This document shows positions 25,543 through 33,853 of a stretch of DNA of 64,000 nt, piece after piece. The translations under genes were made by a program, and so were the position numbers. The stretch is taken from the NCBI GenBank assembly GCA_006844765.1, contig SPJV01000077.1:45602-109601 (forward strand). The letters run 5' to 3'. The notes beneath the pieces are model-generated. The model was not told the origin of the DNA. It made no database searches and was given only the letters and a program-made list of their open reading frames with translations. Each line of letters opens with the position of its first letter. Positions within the stretch are counted from its first letter, which is position 1. The DNA comes from Alphaproteobacteria bacterium. Lineage in GTDB: Bacteria > Pseudomonadota > Alphaproteobacteria > UBA8366 > Aestuariispiraceae.

Positions 25543-26841
25543 TCAGGCGCCAAAGCGTTCGATGCGGATCAGATACGGCTTTTCGCTGACCGTGTCCAAT
25601 GCCGCGATCGCCTCAAGCGCCCCAATCATCCGACTTTCTTCGGTTTCATGCAGAACCAGGACGACATCAACCGGCTCATCAGGCGCGCGGCCTCTTTGTA
25701 TAATCGATTCCATCGAAATCGCCTGATCTCGCAGAATGCCTGTCACCTCTGCGATCACACCGGGGCGGTCTATCACGCGCATCCGCACATAATAGCCCCC
25801 TTCGCGGCCATCCATCGACAGACTTCGGCTTTCCGCCAAGGCATCCGCCGGCATACCGAATGCATGACCACCCCGGCCAGCAGCGATATCGCAGATATCG
25901 GCGGCAACTGCAGATGCCGTAGGACCGGCACCGGCGCCGCGCCCGACAAAAACAGAGGTCCCGACAAAGTCGCCTTCGGTCACAACCGCATTAAACACCC
26001 CATCGACCGCAGCAACCGGGGCTGCGGCAGGGACCAGAGTCGGATGGACGCGCTGACGGACCCCATCTTCCCCGCCATCAACGATCCCCAACAGCTTGAT
26101 CTCAAACCCGAGCTCACCCGCATATTGAAAATCTTCTGCCGAGATACTGCGAATGCCTTCGATATGGACATTGGCAAAATCAACCTCTGTCCCGAAGGCA
26201 AGGCTCGCCAGCAGGGCCAGTTTATGGGCGGCATCGACCCCATCGACATCAAAACTGGGATCAGCTTCAGCATAGCCCAGTTCTTGTGCTTCAGTCAGGA
26301 TATCACCGAAATCCCGCCCAGTATCGCGCATCGCGGAGAGGATATAGTTACACGTCCCATTCAGGATACCGTGTAAGCTCGACACCTGATTTCCTGCCAG
26401 GCCTTCCCGGATTGCCTTGATGATCGGAATGCCACCGGCAACGGCTGCTTCATAGGCCAGAGTAACACCGGCTGCTTCCGCCGCCTTGGCAAGCGCGGTA
26501 CCGTGTTCCGCCAACAGCGCCTTATTCGCCGTAACCACGTGGTGCCCGGCCGCAAACGCTGCTTCGCAAGCCAATTTCGCAGGGCCTTCGGAACCACCGA
26601 TCAGTTCGACCAGAACATCGTACTCAGCCTCCGTGGCCATAACCGCCGGATCGTCGTACCAGGCAATCGCGGACAGATCGACACCACGGTCCTTCGTCTT
26701 GTCCCGCGCACAGACGGCAGTTACTTCGATTGAGCGGCCGCCGCGCTGAGCCAGACTGTCCCCATTCGTTTGGAGGAGCGAGAGCAAACCACCCCCGACC
26801 GTTCCCAGCCCTGCCACCGCGATCCGTAACGCTTCGGCCAT
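25543..26841 (-). CDS. hom: Homoserine dehydrogenase
   Basis: Reduces aspartate semialdehyde to homoserine, the branch step to Thr and Met. The product (432 aa) has an N-terminal NAD(P)-binding Rossmann motif VAGLGTVGGGLL (about 9-20), the GGTEPA-like region here as ELIGGSEGPA, the catalytic part (ANKALLAEHG; ILNGTCNYIL; YAEADPSFDVDGVDAAHKL), and a C-terminal ACT domain (YYVRMRVIDRPGVIAEVTG), which usually gives threonine feedback. The ATG at 26841 follows GAGGA at good spacing, better than the ATG at 26862. Follows the aminotransferase gene by 65 nt. Confidence 0.94.
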   Translation of the reverse strand: MAEALRIAVAGLGTVGGGLLSLLQTNGDSLAQRGGRSIEVTAVCARDKTKDRGVDLSAIAWYDDPAVMATEAEYDVLVELIGGSEGPAKLACEAAFAAGHHVVTANKALLAEHGTALAKAAEAAGVTLAYEAAVAGGIPIIKAIREGLAGNQVSSLHGILNGTCNYILSAMRDTGRDFGDILTEAQELGYAEADPSFDVDGVDAAHKLALLASLAFGTEVDFANVHIEGIRSISAEDFQYAGELGFEIKLLGIVDGGEDGVRQRVHPTLVPAAAPVAAVDGVFNAVVTEGDFVGTSVFVGRGAGAGPTASAVAADICDIAAGRGGHAFGMPADALAESRSLSMDGREGGYYVRMRVIDRPGVIAEVTGILRDQAISMESIIQRGRAPDEPVDVVLVLHETEESRMIGALEAIAALDTVSEKPYLIRIERFGA

Positions 26842-26906
26842 ACCAAATCCTCTTCTATCCACTCAGTCCCAATTCACTTGGCATCAAAGCCCCATGGGAA
26901 GATGCC

Positions 26907-28118
26907 TTATTCAGCAGCAACGCTACCTTCTTGTCCCAAAAAACTCTTTATTCCTCGTACGGCTTGTCGAATGCGATGCGTGTTTTCCACCAAGCCAAAG
27001 CGGAGATGACCTTCCCCATACTCGCCGAAACCGACGCCCGGTGCCACCGCAACGCCAGCCTTATCCAGCAACAGCTTGGAAAACTCCAGCGATCCCATAT
27101 TCCCGAACCGCTCCGGCATCGGAGCCCAGACAAACATCGTCGCTTCAGGGGACGGGACTTCCCAACCCGCGCGCGCCAGCCCGTCGACAAGCACATCCCG
27201 CCGTTCCCGATAGACAGCCCGGATTTCATCGACGCAATCCTGAGGACCATTCAAGGCGGCCGTTGCCGCTACCTGGATCGGCGTGAAGGCGCCGTAATCC
27301 ACATAGGACTTAACCCGTGTCAGGGCCGCGATCAGCTTCCGGTTCCCGGCCGCGAACCCGATGCGCCACCCCGGCATCGAATAGGTCTTGGACAGTGAGG
27401 AGAACTCAACCGCGATCTCCCGCGCGCCCGGCACCTCCAGGATCGAGGGCGGCGGCTCCCCGAAGTAAATCTCTGAATAGGCGATATCCGAGAGGATATA
27501 GATTCCGTGTTCCCGACAGAACGCAACGGCTTCCGCATAGAAATCAAGGTCGACACATTGTGCCGTCGGGTTCTGGGGAAAGTTCAATACGACGGCAAGC
27601 GGCTTTGGGATCGAATGTGCGACTGCCCGCTCCAGCGCTGCCATGAAGCTTTCCCGGAAGGAGGCCCCTTCCCCTTCGGCAGCAGGCAAATGACGGATGG
27701 CGCCGCCGGCAATGATGAACCCGAAACTGTGAATTGGATAGCAGGGATTGGGTACCAGCACGATATCGCCGGGACTGGTGATCGCCTGGGCGAGGTTCGC
27801 AAGCCCCTCCTTTGAGCCCAGGGTAACAACGACCTCGGTCTCCGGGTCCAGATCTACATCGAAGCGCCGCCCGTAATATCCAGCCAGTGCTTTTCGAAGC
27901 CCGGGAATCCCTCGGCTGGTTGAATAGCGGTGCGTCTTCGGATCCTGGACAGCCTCAACCATCTTTTCAACGATATGCGGCGGGGTCGGTTGATCCGGGT
28001 TCCCCATACCAAAATCGATGATGTCTTCCCCACGCGCTCTGGCCGCAGCTTTAAGGGCGTTCACCTCAGCAAATACGTAAGGGGGCAGGCGTTTAATACG
28101 GTGAAAAGTTTCAGTCAT
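26907..28118 (-). CDS. alaC: Aminotransferase, AlaC / LL-diaminopimelate-aminotransferase type
   Basis: A fold-type I class I/II aminotransferase of 403 residues. Hallmarks are the opening FHRIKRLPPYVFAEVNALK, DFGMGNPDQPTP, the PLP contacts LGSKEGLANLAQAI and NFPQNPTAQ, the PLP lysine in SLSKTYSMPGWRIG, and the C-terminal RFGLVEN. This subtype always lies upstream of hom in many alphaproteobacteria and is variously called alanine transaminase AlaC or LL-diaminopimelate aminotransferase. The name alaC is therefore by similarity only. First gene of the minus-strand run toward recJ. Confidence 0.85.
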   Translation of the reverse strand: MTETFHRIKRLPPYVFAEVNALKAAARARGEDIIDFGMGNPDQPTPPHIVEKMVEAVQDPKTHRYSTSRGIPGLRKALAGYYGRRFDVDLDPETEVVVTLGSKEGLANLAQAITSPGDIVLVPNPCYPIHSFGFIIAGGAIRHLPAAEGEGASFRESFMAALERAVAHSIPKPLAVVLNFPQNPTAQCVDLDFYAEAVAFCREHGIYILSDIAYSEIYFGEPPPSILEVPGAREIAVEFSSLSKTYSMPGWRIGFAAGNRKLIAALTRVKSYVDYGAFTPIQVAATAALNGPQDCVDEIRAVYRERRDVLVDGLARAGWEVPSPEATMFVWAPMPERFGNMGSLEFSKLLLDKAGVAVAPGVGFGEYGEGHLRFGLVENTHRIRQAVRGIKSFLGQEGSVAAE

Positions 28119-28284
28119 CGGTCGATCTTGTTCGATATCATTTCATTTTATCGGGGGTTGGGTCAGGTTAACCGCGAAATCCCATCTTCAAACAAGGACG
28201 GTGATTACAACGTAAATCCCCCCGATCCCCCATCGGCGGGCTATCCCATACACTAGCGGAAGCAGGCGGGAAACCGGGAAAACA

Positions 28285-29409
28285 CTAGAAGGTGATGTAA
28301 ATTTCCGCGCGGCGGTTTCCAGCAATGCCCGCTTCGGATGTTTCCGCAAAGCGCGGTTCTCTGTCACCGCGTGCGTCCACTTGAATATCGGCCTGGGTCA
28401 ATCCTTCGGCCATCAGCGCTTGCGCCACTGATGTCGCCCGATCCAAAGACATTTTGTAGTTAAGCAAGGCAACGCGTTCCGCACTTTCGCCCGTTGTCGC
28501 GCTGGAATGACCGATGACACGCACGGCACGGCCGCCACGACCATATATCTGTCGAACCTGATCGATCACATCCAGATCGCGACCGGTCAAGCGCGCACTG
28601 CCATCCTGAAAGTAGATGGTCGCGATAAGCTTCGTTTCACCGACCGGCGACGCCACTTCGCGTACGGCCTGTCCTGCCCCTGCAGATTGTCCGAGATCGG
28701 CAGCAGACGGTGGAACTGCTGCCGCCCGCGTCAGTTCGGGCTGTGACGTCGTCAATTTCGCCGGTGCCGGTGCTGCAAGAGGCTCAGGCTGCGGAGCAGG
28801 ACGCGCGGCTTCGCTTGGCGCAACAGGGTCAGGCGGCAAGCTTGGATCGCGCGGCACCGCTGCGGTTTGGAGCGATTCTGCCAGTGCTTCCCCGGACGCG
28901 GCCTTTGGCACAGGTGCGGGCGTCGGAGGTGCCGTCGGCGATGGGGCTTCGGTCGAAACCTGCGGCAAAGACGGCGCTGCCGTCGCCACTTGTTCGGAGA
29001 CTGTCGGTGGTTCGCTAGGCGCCTCTACCGGCAGCGGTTCTTCAAGTTCGATGCGAGATTGCGGGATCGGTCGTTTCCGTGTCGGTGGCGCCTGTTTACG
29101 AATGATTTCATCGCTATATCTCGCGTTAGACTTATCGGCCAGCAAGCCGTCGCGCAGCGCTTCGTATTCGCGTTTTATCTCAGGAATCGCCGGGTTCTCT
29201 GGAACTGTACCAAGCTGAGGAAAATCACCATCCTCGCCAGGGATTGGCTTCGGTTCGGTGCTCTCTTCATCATCATCGCTGATCCAATTGACCGGATTGA
29301 CGGCTTCGACCACCTCACGAGAGGTTTCGCAGGCACTCAGTGTGCCGGCGAGCAATAGCCCGAGCATAAGATGGACCAAAAGAGTTCGCGCAGATCGCAA
29401 GCGGTACAT
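28285..29409 (-). CDS. OmpA-domain lipoprotein with Pro/Ala-rich linker
   Basis: A cell-envelope protein with a lipoprotein signal (LLLAGTLSAC, Cys27 from ATG 29409), a middle of about 200 residues that is rich in Pro, Ala and Glu (low complexity, likely spanning the periplasm), and a C-terminal OmpA-like peptidoglycan-binding domain (IYFQDGSARLTGRDLDVIDQ; VIGHSSATTGESAERVALLNYKMSLDRA; RGDREP). The reading frame is open to ATG 29469; 29409 is preferred only because it starts the signal peptide. A similar layout recurs in the protein at 32471. Confidence 0.8.
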   Translation of the reverse strand: MYRLRSARTLLVHLMLGLLLAGTLSACETSREVVEAVNPVNWISDDDEESTEPKPIPGEDGDFPQLGTVPENPAIPEIKREYEALRDGLLADKSNARYSDEIIRKQAPPTRKRPIPQSRIELEEPLPVEAPSEPPTVSEQVATAAPSLPQVSTEAPSPTAPPTPAPVPKAASGEALAESLQTAAVPRDPSLPPDPVAPSEAARPAPQPEPLAAPAPAKLTTSQPELTRAAAVPPSAADLGQSAGAGQAVREVASPVGETKLIATIYFQDGSARLTGRDLDVIDQVRQIYGRGGRAVRVIGHSSATTGESAERVALLNYKMSLDRATSVAQALMAEGLTQADIQVDARGDREPRFAETSEAGIAGNRRAEIYITF

Positions 29410-29520
29410 CGTAAAATCCAGAATTGTTCGCAACGAGTTTTGATCGACCGGGATATTATCATTTTCCAATCACGGCCCTAACGACAGTACCTAAGCGAGT
29501 CGCCCCGGATCGGCAAGATG

Positions 29521-29546
29521 CCTGACCTCTTTACCTGACCTCTTTA
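29521..29546. repeat. 13-bp tandem duplication downstream of epmA
   Basis: CCTGACCTCTTTA occurs at 29521-29533 and 29534-29546. It lies 33-58 nt after the epmA stop (minus strand), before the OmpA lipoprotein gene. Confidence 0.85.
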
Positions 29547-29578
29547 GCAGAGAACTTTAGCCGCAGTATTAACCCAAA

Positions 29579-30640
29579 TCATTCCACCCAAGCCCATAGC
29601 ACATCGCGGATATTCTCCGCCCCCGTCGCCAGCATCACCAAACGATCAAAACCGAGCGCCATCCCCGCGGCGTCCGGCATCTCAGAAAGTGCCGACAGGA
29701 ACCTATCGTCAATTGGATAGCATTTGCCATAGAGCTGTTGTTTCAACGCCATATCCGCTTCAAATCGCGCCCGTTGCAAAACAGGGTCAGTCAGCTCGCC
29801 AAAGCCATTAGCCAACTCTACCCCTGCAACATAGAGCTCAACCCGCTCAGCCAGGAGAGGATCAGAAGGCTTCGGGCGCGCCAGTGCCGCCATCGAGATC
29901 GGGTAATCCGTCAAGAAAGTCGGTCGGCCTACGCCGAGCGTCGGCTCAATCCGTTCCGCAAATATCCGAAAGAAGATGTCGTCCCAACGATCTCCCTCCG
30001 CCACCCGGATGCCGATCCCCGCCGCCGCCTCGGCAAAGGGGCCGGGTTCCGGGTCTTCGGGACAATCCTCGAAGAAGCGCCGCAATTCGAGACCACAATG
30101 ATTTTGGAAGGCTTCCTCTACCGACAGAATTTCCGGTTCTGCGAAAGGATCACAGGCCATATCACCAAAGGTGAAGACATTCGTGCTGGTTGCGTTGGCC
30201 GCGGCCCGAATCAGCTCACGAGCATCCGCGATCAACGTCTCATAACCAGCCCCTGCCCGATACCACTCCAGCATCGTGAATTCCGGACTGTGTGTCGGCG
30301 ACCCTTCCGCATTCCGGAAAACCCGCGCCGCCTGCCAGATCCGTTCCATCCCGCCGGCCAGCAGTTTCTTCATGGCGAATTCAGGGCTTGTGTGCAGATA
30401 TCGTGTTCTCGGCGTACCAGCGCCCCCCGGTCCCTCAAGCTGCGTTTCAAAGGCCGAGAGATGCGGCTCCAACCCTGGGCTGATCTGAAGTGCCGGGGTT
30501 TCAACTTCAACAAATCCCGATGCTGAAAAATGCTCAGCAATCGCCTGCTTTATGGCGGCTCGCCCCTCAAGGTGCTGTCTTTTCGCGCCAAGGATCGCTG
30601 GATGCCACCATTGTTTTTCGGGCTCTTCAGGCAAGGCCAT
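29579..30640 (-). CDS. epmA: EF-P--(R)-beta-lysine ligase EpmA (GenX/PoxA/YjeA)
   Basis: EpmA is a truncated lysyl-tRNA-synthetase paralogue that attaches (R)-beta-lysine to elongation factor P. The 353-residue product has class II aminoacyl-tRNA-synthetase core motifs but no anticodon domain: FVEVETPALQISPGLEPHLSAF, YLHTSPEFAMKKLLAGG, QAARVFRNAEGSPTHSPEFTMLEWYRA (motif 2) and PDAAGMALGFDRLVML (motif 3). It is divergent from efp, its substrate, 234 nt away, which strongly supports the call. EpmB, the lysine aminomutase that makes beta-lysine, is not in the window. Confidence 0.92.
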   Translation of the reverse strand: MALPEEPEKQWWHPAILGAKRQHLEGRAAIKQAIAEHFSASGFVEVETPALQISPGLEPHLSAFETQLEGPGGAGTPRTRYLHTSPEFAMKKLLAGGMERIWQAARVFRNAEGSPTHSPEFTMLEWYRAGAGYETLIADARELIRAAANATSTNVFTFGDMACDPFAEPEILSVEEAFQNHCGLELRRFFEDCPEDPEPGPFAEAAAGIGIRVAEGDRWDDIFFRIFAERIEPTLGVGRPTFLTDYPISMAALARPKPSDPLLAERVELYVAGVELANGFGELTDPVLQRARFEADMALKQQLYGKCYPIDDRFLSALSEMPDAAGMALGFDRLVMLATGAENIRDVLWAWVE

Positions 30641-30701
30641 AGTCGTTTCCTTCCAAGATCACGCGCGCAAACAATCTAAGACCATAGTCCTTCATTCCGG
30701 C

Positions 30702-30766
30702 CTTGGCTTGCCTCGCTCGGGGCGTGGTGGTACGAAGCGCCGCGATTAACCACGCCATGAGCCAAG
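30702..30766. promoter_or_regulatory. Two-armed inverted repeat between epmA and efp
   Basis: Nested arms CTTGGCT (30702-30708) / AGCCAAG (30760-30766) and GGCGTGGT (30721-30728) / ACCACGCC (30749-30756), the inner pair around a 20-nt loop. All 15 base pairs are perfect but the arms are offset by an asymmetric bulge. It lies in the shared upstream region of the two genes. It could be a leader RNA structure or an old repeat element. Confidence 0.45.
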
Positions 30767-30874
30767 CCGCGCGCATCACGTTTCCAAGATGCAGTCAGTT
30801 CGCTAATAGGCAAGCTGCTTCACGGAACGCTGCGCACCGACAGTCGCCGGGCGCCAAAAGGGACAAGTCTCGCC

Positions 30875-31438
30875 ATGAAAGTCAACGCGATCAGCCTACG
30901 TCCGGGCAATGCCATCCATGTCGACGGAAAGCTCCTCGTCGTCGTGAAGAACGATATCCTGCAACCGGGTAAGGGCGCTTCGGTTGCACAAGTCGAAGCA
31001 CGGGACGCACGAACCGGAACCAAAACCAATTTGCGCTTCCGCACGCAGGAATCGGTTGAGGCCGCTGAGCTTTATGAAACCAACTACACCTACCTGTATG
31101 AAGGCGATGACATCTATCACTTCATGAATGCTGAAACCTATGACCAGCTTGAAGTGCCGGCGGATGTGATCGGCAATCCTGCCGCTTTCCTGCAGGAAAA
31201 TATGACCGTCTCGATCAAAACTCATGAAGGCGCGCCGCTTTCGGTTCAGCTGCCTCAGAAGGTCGTGATGGAAGTGACGGAAGCTGATCCGGTTGTTAAG
31301 GGACAGACCCAGTCTTCTTCCTACAAACCGGCGAAGCTGGAAAATGGTGTATCGACCCTGGTCCCGCCGCATATCGAGGCTGGTACCAAGATTGTCGTCA
31401 ACACCGAAGACGCCTCCTATGTTGAGCGCGCAAAGTAG
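30875..31438 (+). CDS. efp: Translation elongation factor P
   Basis: EF-P binds between P and E sites and relieves stalling at polyproline. The 187-residue product has the three beta-domains of the family: the KOW-like N domain with the modification loop LQPGKGAS (Lys33 is the beta-lysylation site), and EIPNVIE-like C-terminal part here as YVERAK end after GTKIVVNTEDASY. The TNYTYLYEGDDIYHFMN and NMTVSIKTHEG regions match. The lysine in the loop fits modification by the adjacent epmA. The ATG has only a weak ribosome site (GGGAC). Confidence 0.96.
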   Translation: MKVNAISLRPGNAIHVDGKLLVVVKNDILQPGKGASVAQVEARDARTGTKTNLRFRTQESVEAAELYETNYTYLYEGDDIYHFMNAETYDQLEVPADVIGNPAAFLQENMTVSIKTHEGAPLSVQLPQKVVMEVTEADPVVKGQTQSSSYKPAKLENGVSTLVPPHIEAGTKIVVNTEDASYVERAK

Positions 31439-31467
31439 TATTTTTCAAAGCGTTATCGCATTAACCT

Positions 31468-31484
31468 AACGTATTTTATACGTT
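31468..31484. repeat. AT-rich inverted repeat upstream of suhB
   Basis: AACGTAT-TTT-ATACGTT: a perfect 7-bp arm pair with a 3-nt spacer, 25 nt before the suhB ATG and 30 nt after the efp stop. No T-run follows, so an operator is more likely than a terminator, though neither is shown. Confidence 0.4.
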
Positions 31485-31508
31485 GATCTTAAAAGAAGGA
31501 CCGGCGCG

Positions 31509-32327
31509 ATGATCATCCGCTCCGCCAATCTCAATGTCATGATGCGGGCGGCTCAAAAGGCGGGCCGCGCCCTGGTCCGGGACTTCGGAGAAATCGAAAA
31601 CCTCCAGGTCTCAACCAAAGGCCCTGGCGATTTCGTTTCCAACGCTGATCGCAAGGCCGAAAAAATCATCCGTGAAGAACTGCAGAAGGCCCGGCCGGAT
31701 TACAGCCTGCTGATGGAAGAATCCGGTGCGCATGTCGGCGAGGACAAGGATCGGCAGTTCATCGTCGATCCCCTGGATGGCACGACGAACTTCCTGCATG
31801 GCCTACCCCATTGGTCCATCTCGATCGGTTTTGAAGAAAACGGTGAGGTCCTGGCCGGCTGCGTTTATGATCCGATCAAGGACGAGATGTTCTGGGCGGA
31901 GCGCGGCAAAGGGGCCTATCTGAATGATCGTCGTATCCGGGTTTCTTCCCGCAACCGACTTGATCAATCGATTGTTGCGACCGGTATTCCCCATATTGGC
32001 CGCGGCGATGATAACCGTGGGCAGTTTATTGAGCGACTGAACCGCGCCATGACGCAAACTGCCGGTGTCCGGCGATGGGGCACAGCATCGCTCGACCTCG
32101 CTTATGTTGCAGCGGGCCGCTTTGATGCGTTTTGGGAGCGCGGGCTGTCGCCCTGGGATGTCGCAGCCGGTATCATCATTGTGAAGGAAGCCGGTGGTAT
32201 CTTGAGGGACGGTGACGGCAAGCCCTACCGATTCGACGCGCCAGACATCCTGGCGAGCAATGAACGACTGCAGAGCGGCTTTCAGAGCCTGATTAAGGAC
32301 AAAGCGGTCACAAAGCTGTCACATTAA
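31509..32327 (+). CDS. suhB: Inositol-1-monophosphatase (SuhB family)
   Basis: SuhB-type enzymes hydrolyse inositol phosphates and also have roles in rRNA processing. The 272-residue product has the Mg-dependent phosphatase motifs: MEESG (about 70-74), VDPLDGTTNFLHGLPHWSISIG (about 87-108) with the metal-binding DPLDGTTN, and SPWDVAAGIIIVKEAGG near 216-232. Start at ATG 31509 follows AAGGA at 8 nt. Downstream of efp by 70 nt with an inverted repeat between them. Confidence 0.93.
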   Translation: MIIRSANLNVMMRAAQKAGRALVRDFGEIENLQVSTKGPGDFVSNADRKAEKIIREELQKARPDYSLLMEESGAHVGEDKDRQFIVDPLDGTTNFLHGLPHWSISIGFEENGEVLAGCVYDPIKDEMFWAERGKGAYLNDRRIRVSSRNRLDQSIVATGIPHIGRGDDNRGQFIERLNRAMTQTAGVRRWGTASLDLAYVAAGRFDAFWERGLSPWDVAAGIIIVKEAGGILRDGDGKPYRFDAPDILASNERLQSGFQSLIKDKAVTKLSH

Positions 32328-32470
32328 GCGAGAATCGGCCATATTTTTGGCGAATCGGTTGTCGCATCTCTTTTCCATCGGGTATCCTTTCATATCTGCT
32401 GGGCATATCATTTGCCCGGTCTCTGGTCTGTTGTGGTTTTTCGAGCCAAAAGGCCAGGCAAACAGATTGA

Positions 32471-33745
32471 ATGAGCAAAGAGTACCACCAGGATTGGACC
32501 AAAGCGATGCGCCAGTATCAGAAATCGCCCCTGCCGAATTCCCACATCAAAGTACGAATTGGCGTGAAAGGCATAGGCTGCGCCAAACTGATGAAGAACG
32601 GTGTAACTTATGCGGCGATTGGTTTGGCGGGGCTGCTGTCCCTGTCAGAGGCTGACGCCCAGTCCTACTACCAATCAATTGGACGGGTAACGAATCCGGT
32701 TGAGGTCGATACCTCCGTTCTGGAAAAACTAGGTGAGCCGACGACGCTACCGGATTTGTTGCGCCAGGGCCCGATTGTCATTGGACGCAGCAGCAATGTG
32801 CCGGGAGCCAGTCGGACTTCAGCACCGACTTCCGCTGTGACGCCAACACCGGTGGCAGTGCCAACCGCCCCACAATCCGGATTGGCGAGTTCCGCAGTGA
32901 CACCGTCTCCTACTTCAGCACCGACACCAGTGCCCGCTGCCGCCCCGAAACCGGCACCGGCCGCCGCGCCACAGTCGGGATTGGCATCGCTCTCAAACAC
33001 GCCTGAAGCCGCCGCCATCACGCCACAGAAAACGGCAAAAGCGCCGCCTGCCCCGCCACCCAATGAGTTACTGGAGCCGGAAACACCAAAGCCGGCAGTT
33101 GCCGCGCCTGAGCCACCACCGGCCCCGAAACCGGTCCCTCAACCTGCTGCAGCTGAAGCAGAACCTGCGCCTGAGCCAACACCAGAGCCTGAAGCCGTCG
33201 CGGAGACACCGACGCCTCAACCTATCGCAACGCCCCAACCCGTTGCAACGAGTACGTCAACGGAGGCGTCTGATAGCGCGTCATCTGGCACCTTCCAGCC
33301 GCCGCCAGACAACGAGGCCACAGCAGCCGCGGAAGATCAGACAGATACTGGCGAGACTGAAAGCTCTGATACCGCTGGTCAGGTAGCCGCTTTGACCCCG
33401 GCCGTGGCTGATCCCAATGTCATCTCCAGCAATCCGAATGGGTTCTCAATTAAGTTCCAGTCTGACAAGCAAGATCTGCCGCCGGGCGCGAAGCCGGAGC
33501 TGGAGACACTCGCGGCCCAGATGCGGGACAATCAAACCATGCGGGTTAAGCTGGTTGGATATTCCGCGCCGATTGGGTCTTCTGCCAGTCAGTCGCGCCG
33601 TATGTCGCTTTTCCGTGCCCTCGCCGTGCGAACCTATCTGTTGAAGCAGGAAATCAGCAGTCGACGCATCGATGTGCATGCGCGAGGTGACAAACTACCG
33701 GATGAAGGCGAAGCCAATCGTGTCGATGTCGAAGTGCAGCGGTAA
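32471..33745 (+). CDS. OmpA-domain envelope protein with long Pro/Ala linker
   Basis: A 424-residue product with a hydrophobic segment (NGVTYAAIGLAGLLSLSEADA, about 43-63) that reads as a signal peptide if translation starts at ATG 32591 rather than 32471; the start is unresolved. After the signal there is a Pro/Ala/Thr-rich region of about 190 residues (contains APQSGLAS repeated at about 135 and 168) and a C-terminal OmpA-like domain (FSIKFQSDKQDLPPG; LVGYSAPIGSSASQSRRMSLFRALAVRTYL; ARGDKLPDEGEANRVD). It likely tethers the envelope to peptidoglycan. It precedes the MotA-like/MotB-like pair by 108 nt, so the three may form a functional group. Confidence 0.78.
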   Translation: MSKEYHQDWTKAMRQYQKSPLPNSHIKVRIGVKGIGCAKLMKNGVTYAAIGLAGLLSLSEADAQSYYQSIGRVTNPVEVDTSVLEKLGEPTTLPDLLRQGPIVIGRSSNVPGASRTSAPTSAVTPTPVAVPTAPQSGLASSAVTPSPTSAPTPVPAAAPKPAPAAAPQSGLASLSNTPEAAAITPQKTAKAPPAPPPNELLEPETPKPAVAAPEPPPAPKPVPQPAAAEAEPAPEPTPEPEAVAETPTPQPIATPQPVATSTSTEASDSASSGTFQPPPDNEATAAAEDQTDTGETESSDTAGQVAALTPAVADPNVISSNPNGFSIKFQSDKQDLPPGAKPELETLAAQMRDNQTMRVKLVGYSAPIGSSASQSRRMSLFRALAVRTYLLKQEISSRRIDVHARGDKLPDEGEANRVDVEVQR

Positions 33746-33765
33746 GAGAAATACAGCGGTAAGAG
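33737..33765. repeat. 17-bp-period duplication including a stop codon
   Basis: CAGCGGTAAGAG occurs at 33737-33748 and 33754-33765. The OmpA protein stop (TAA, 33743-33745) is in the first copy; the second TAA is out of frame. Confidence 0.85.
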
Positions 33766-33853
33766 CCTCACCACCTTGTAAAAATTCGATCATCCCATTG
33801 CGCCAAAGTCAGCCAGTTACGGCATCGGAAACCAAACCAGGGGAACGCGTCTC

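Noticed and set aside
24910..26376. A 488-codon open frame on the plus strand opposite glpX and hom
   Set aside because: It is the antisense of two well-supported genes with clear motifs; the product shows no recognisable domain and no ribosome site. A shadow of GC-rich coding sequence.
32820..33330. Tandem nucleotide repeats in the OmpA protein gene
   Set aside because: These reflect Pro/Ala-rich coding sequence (linker) rather than a separate DNA repeat element.
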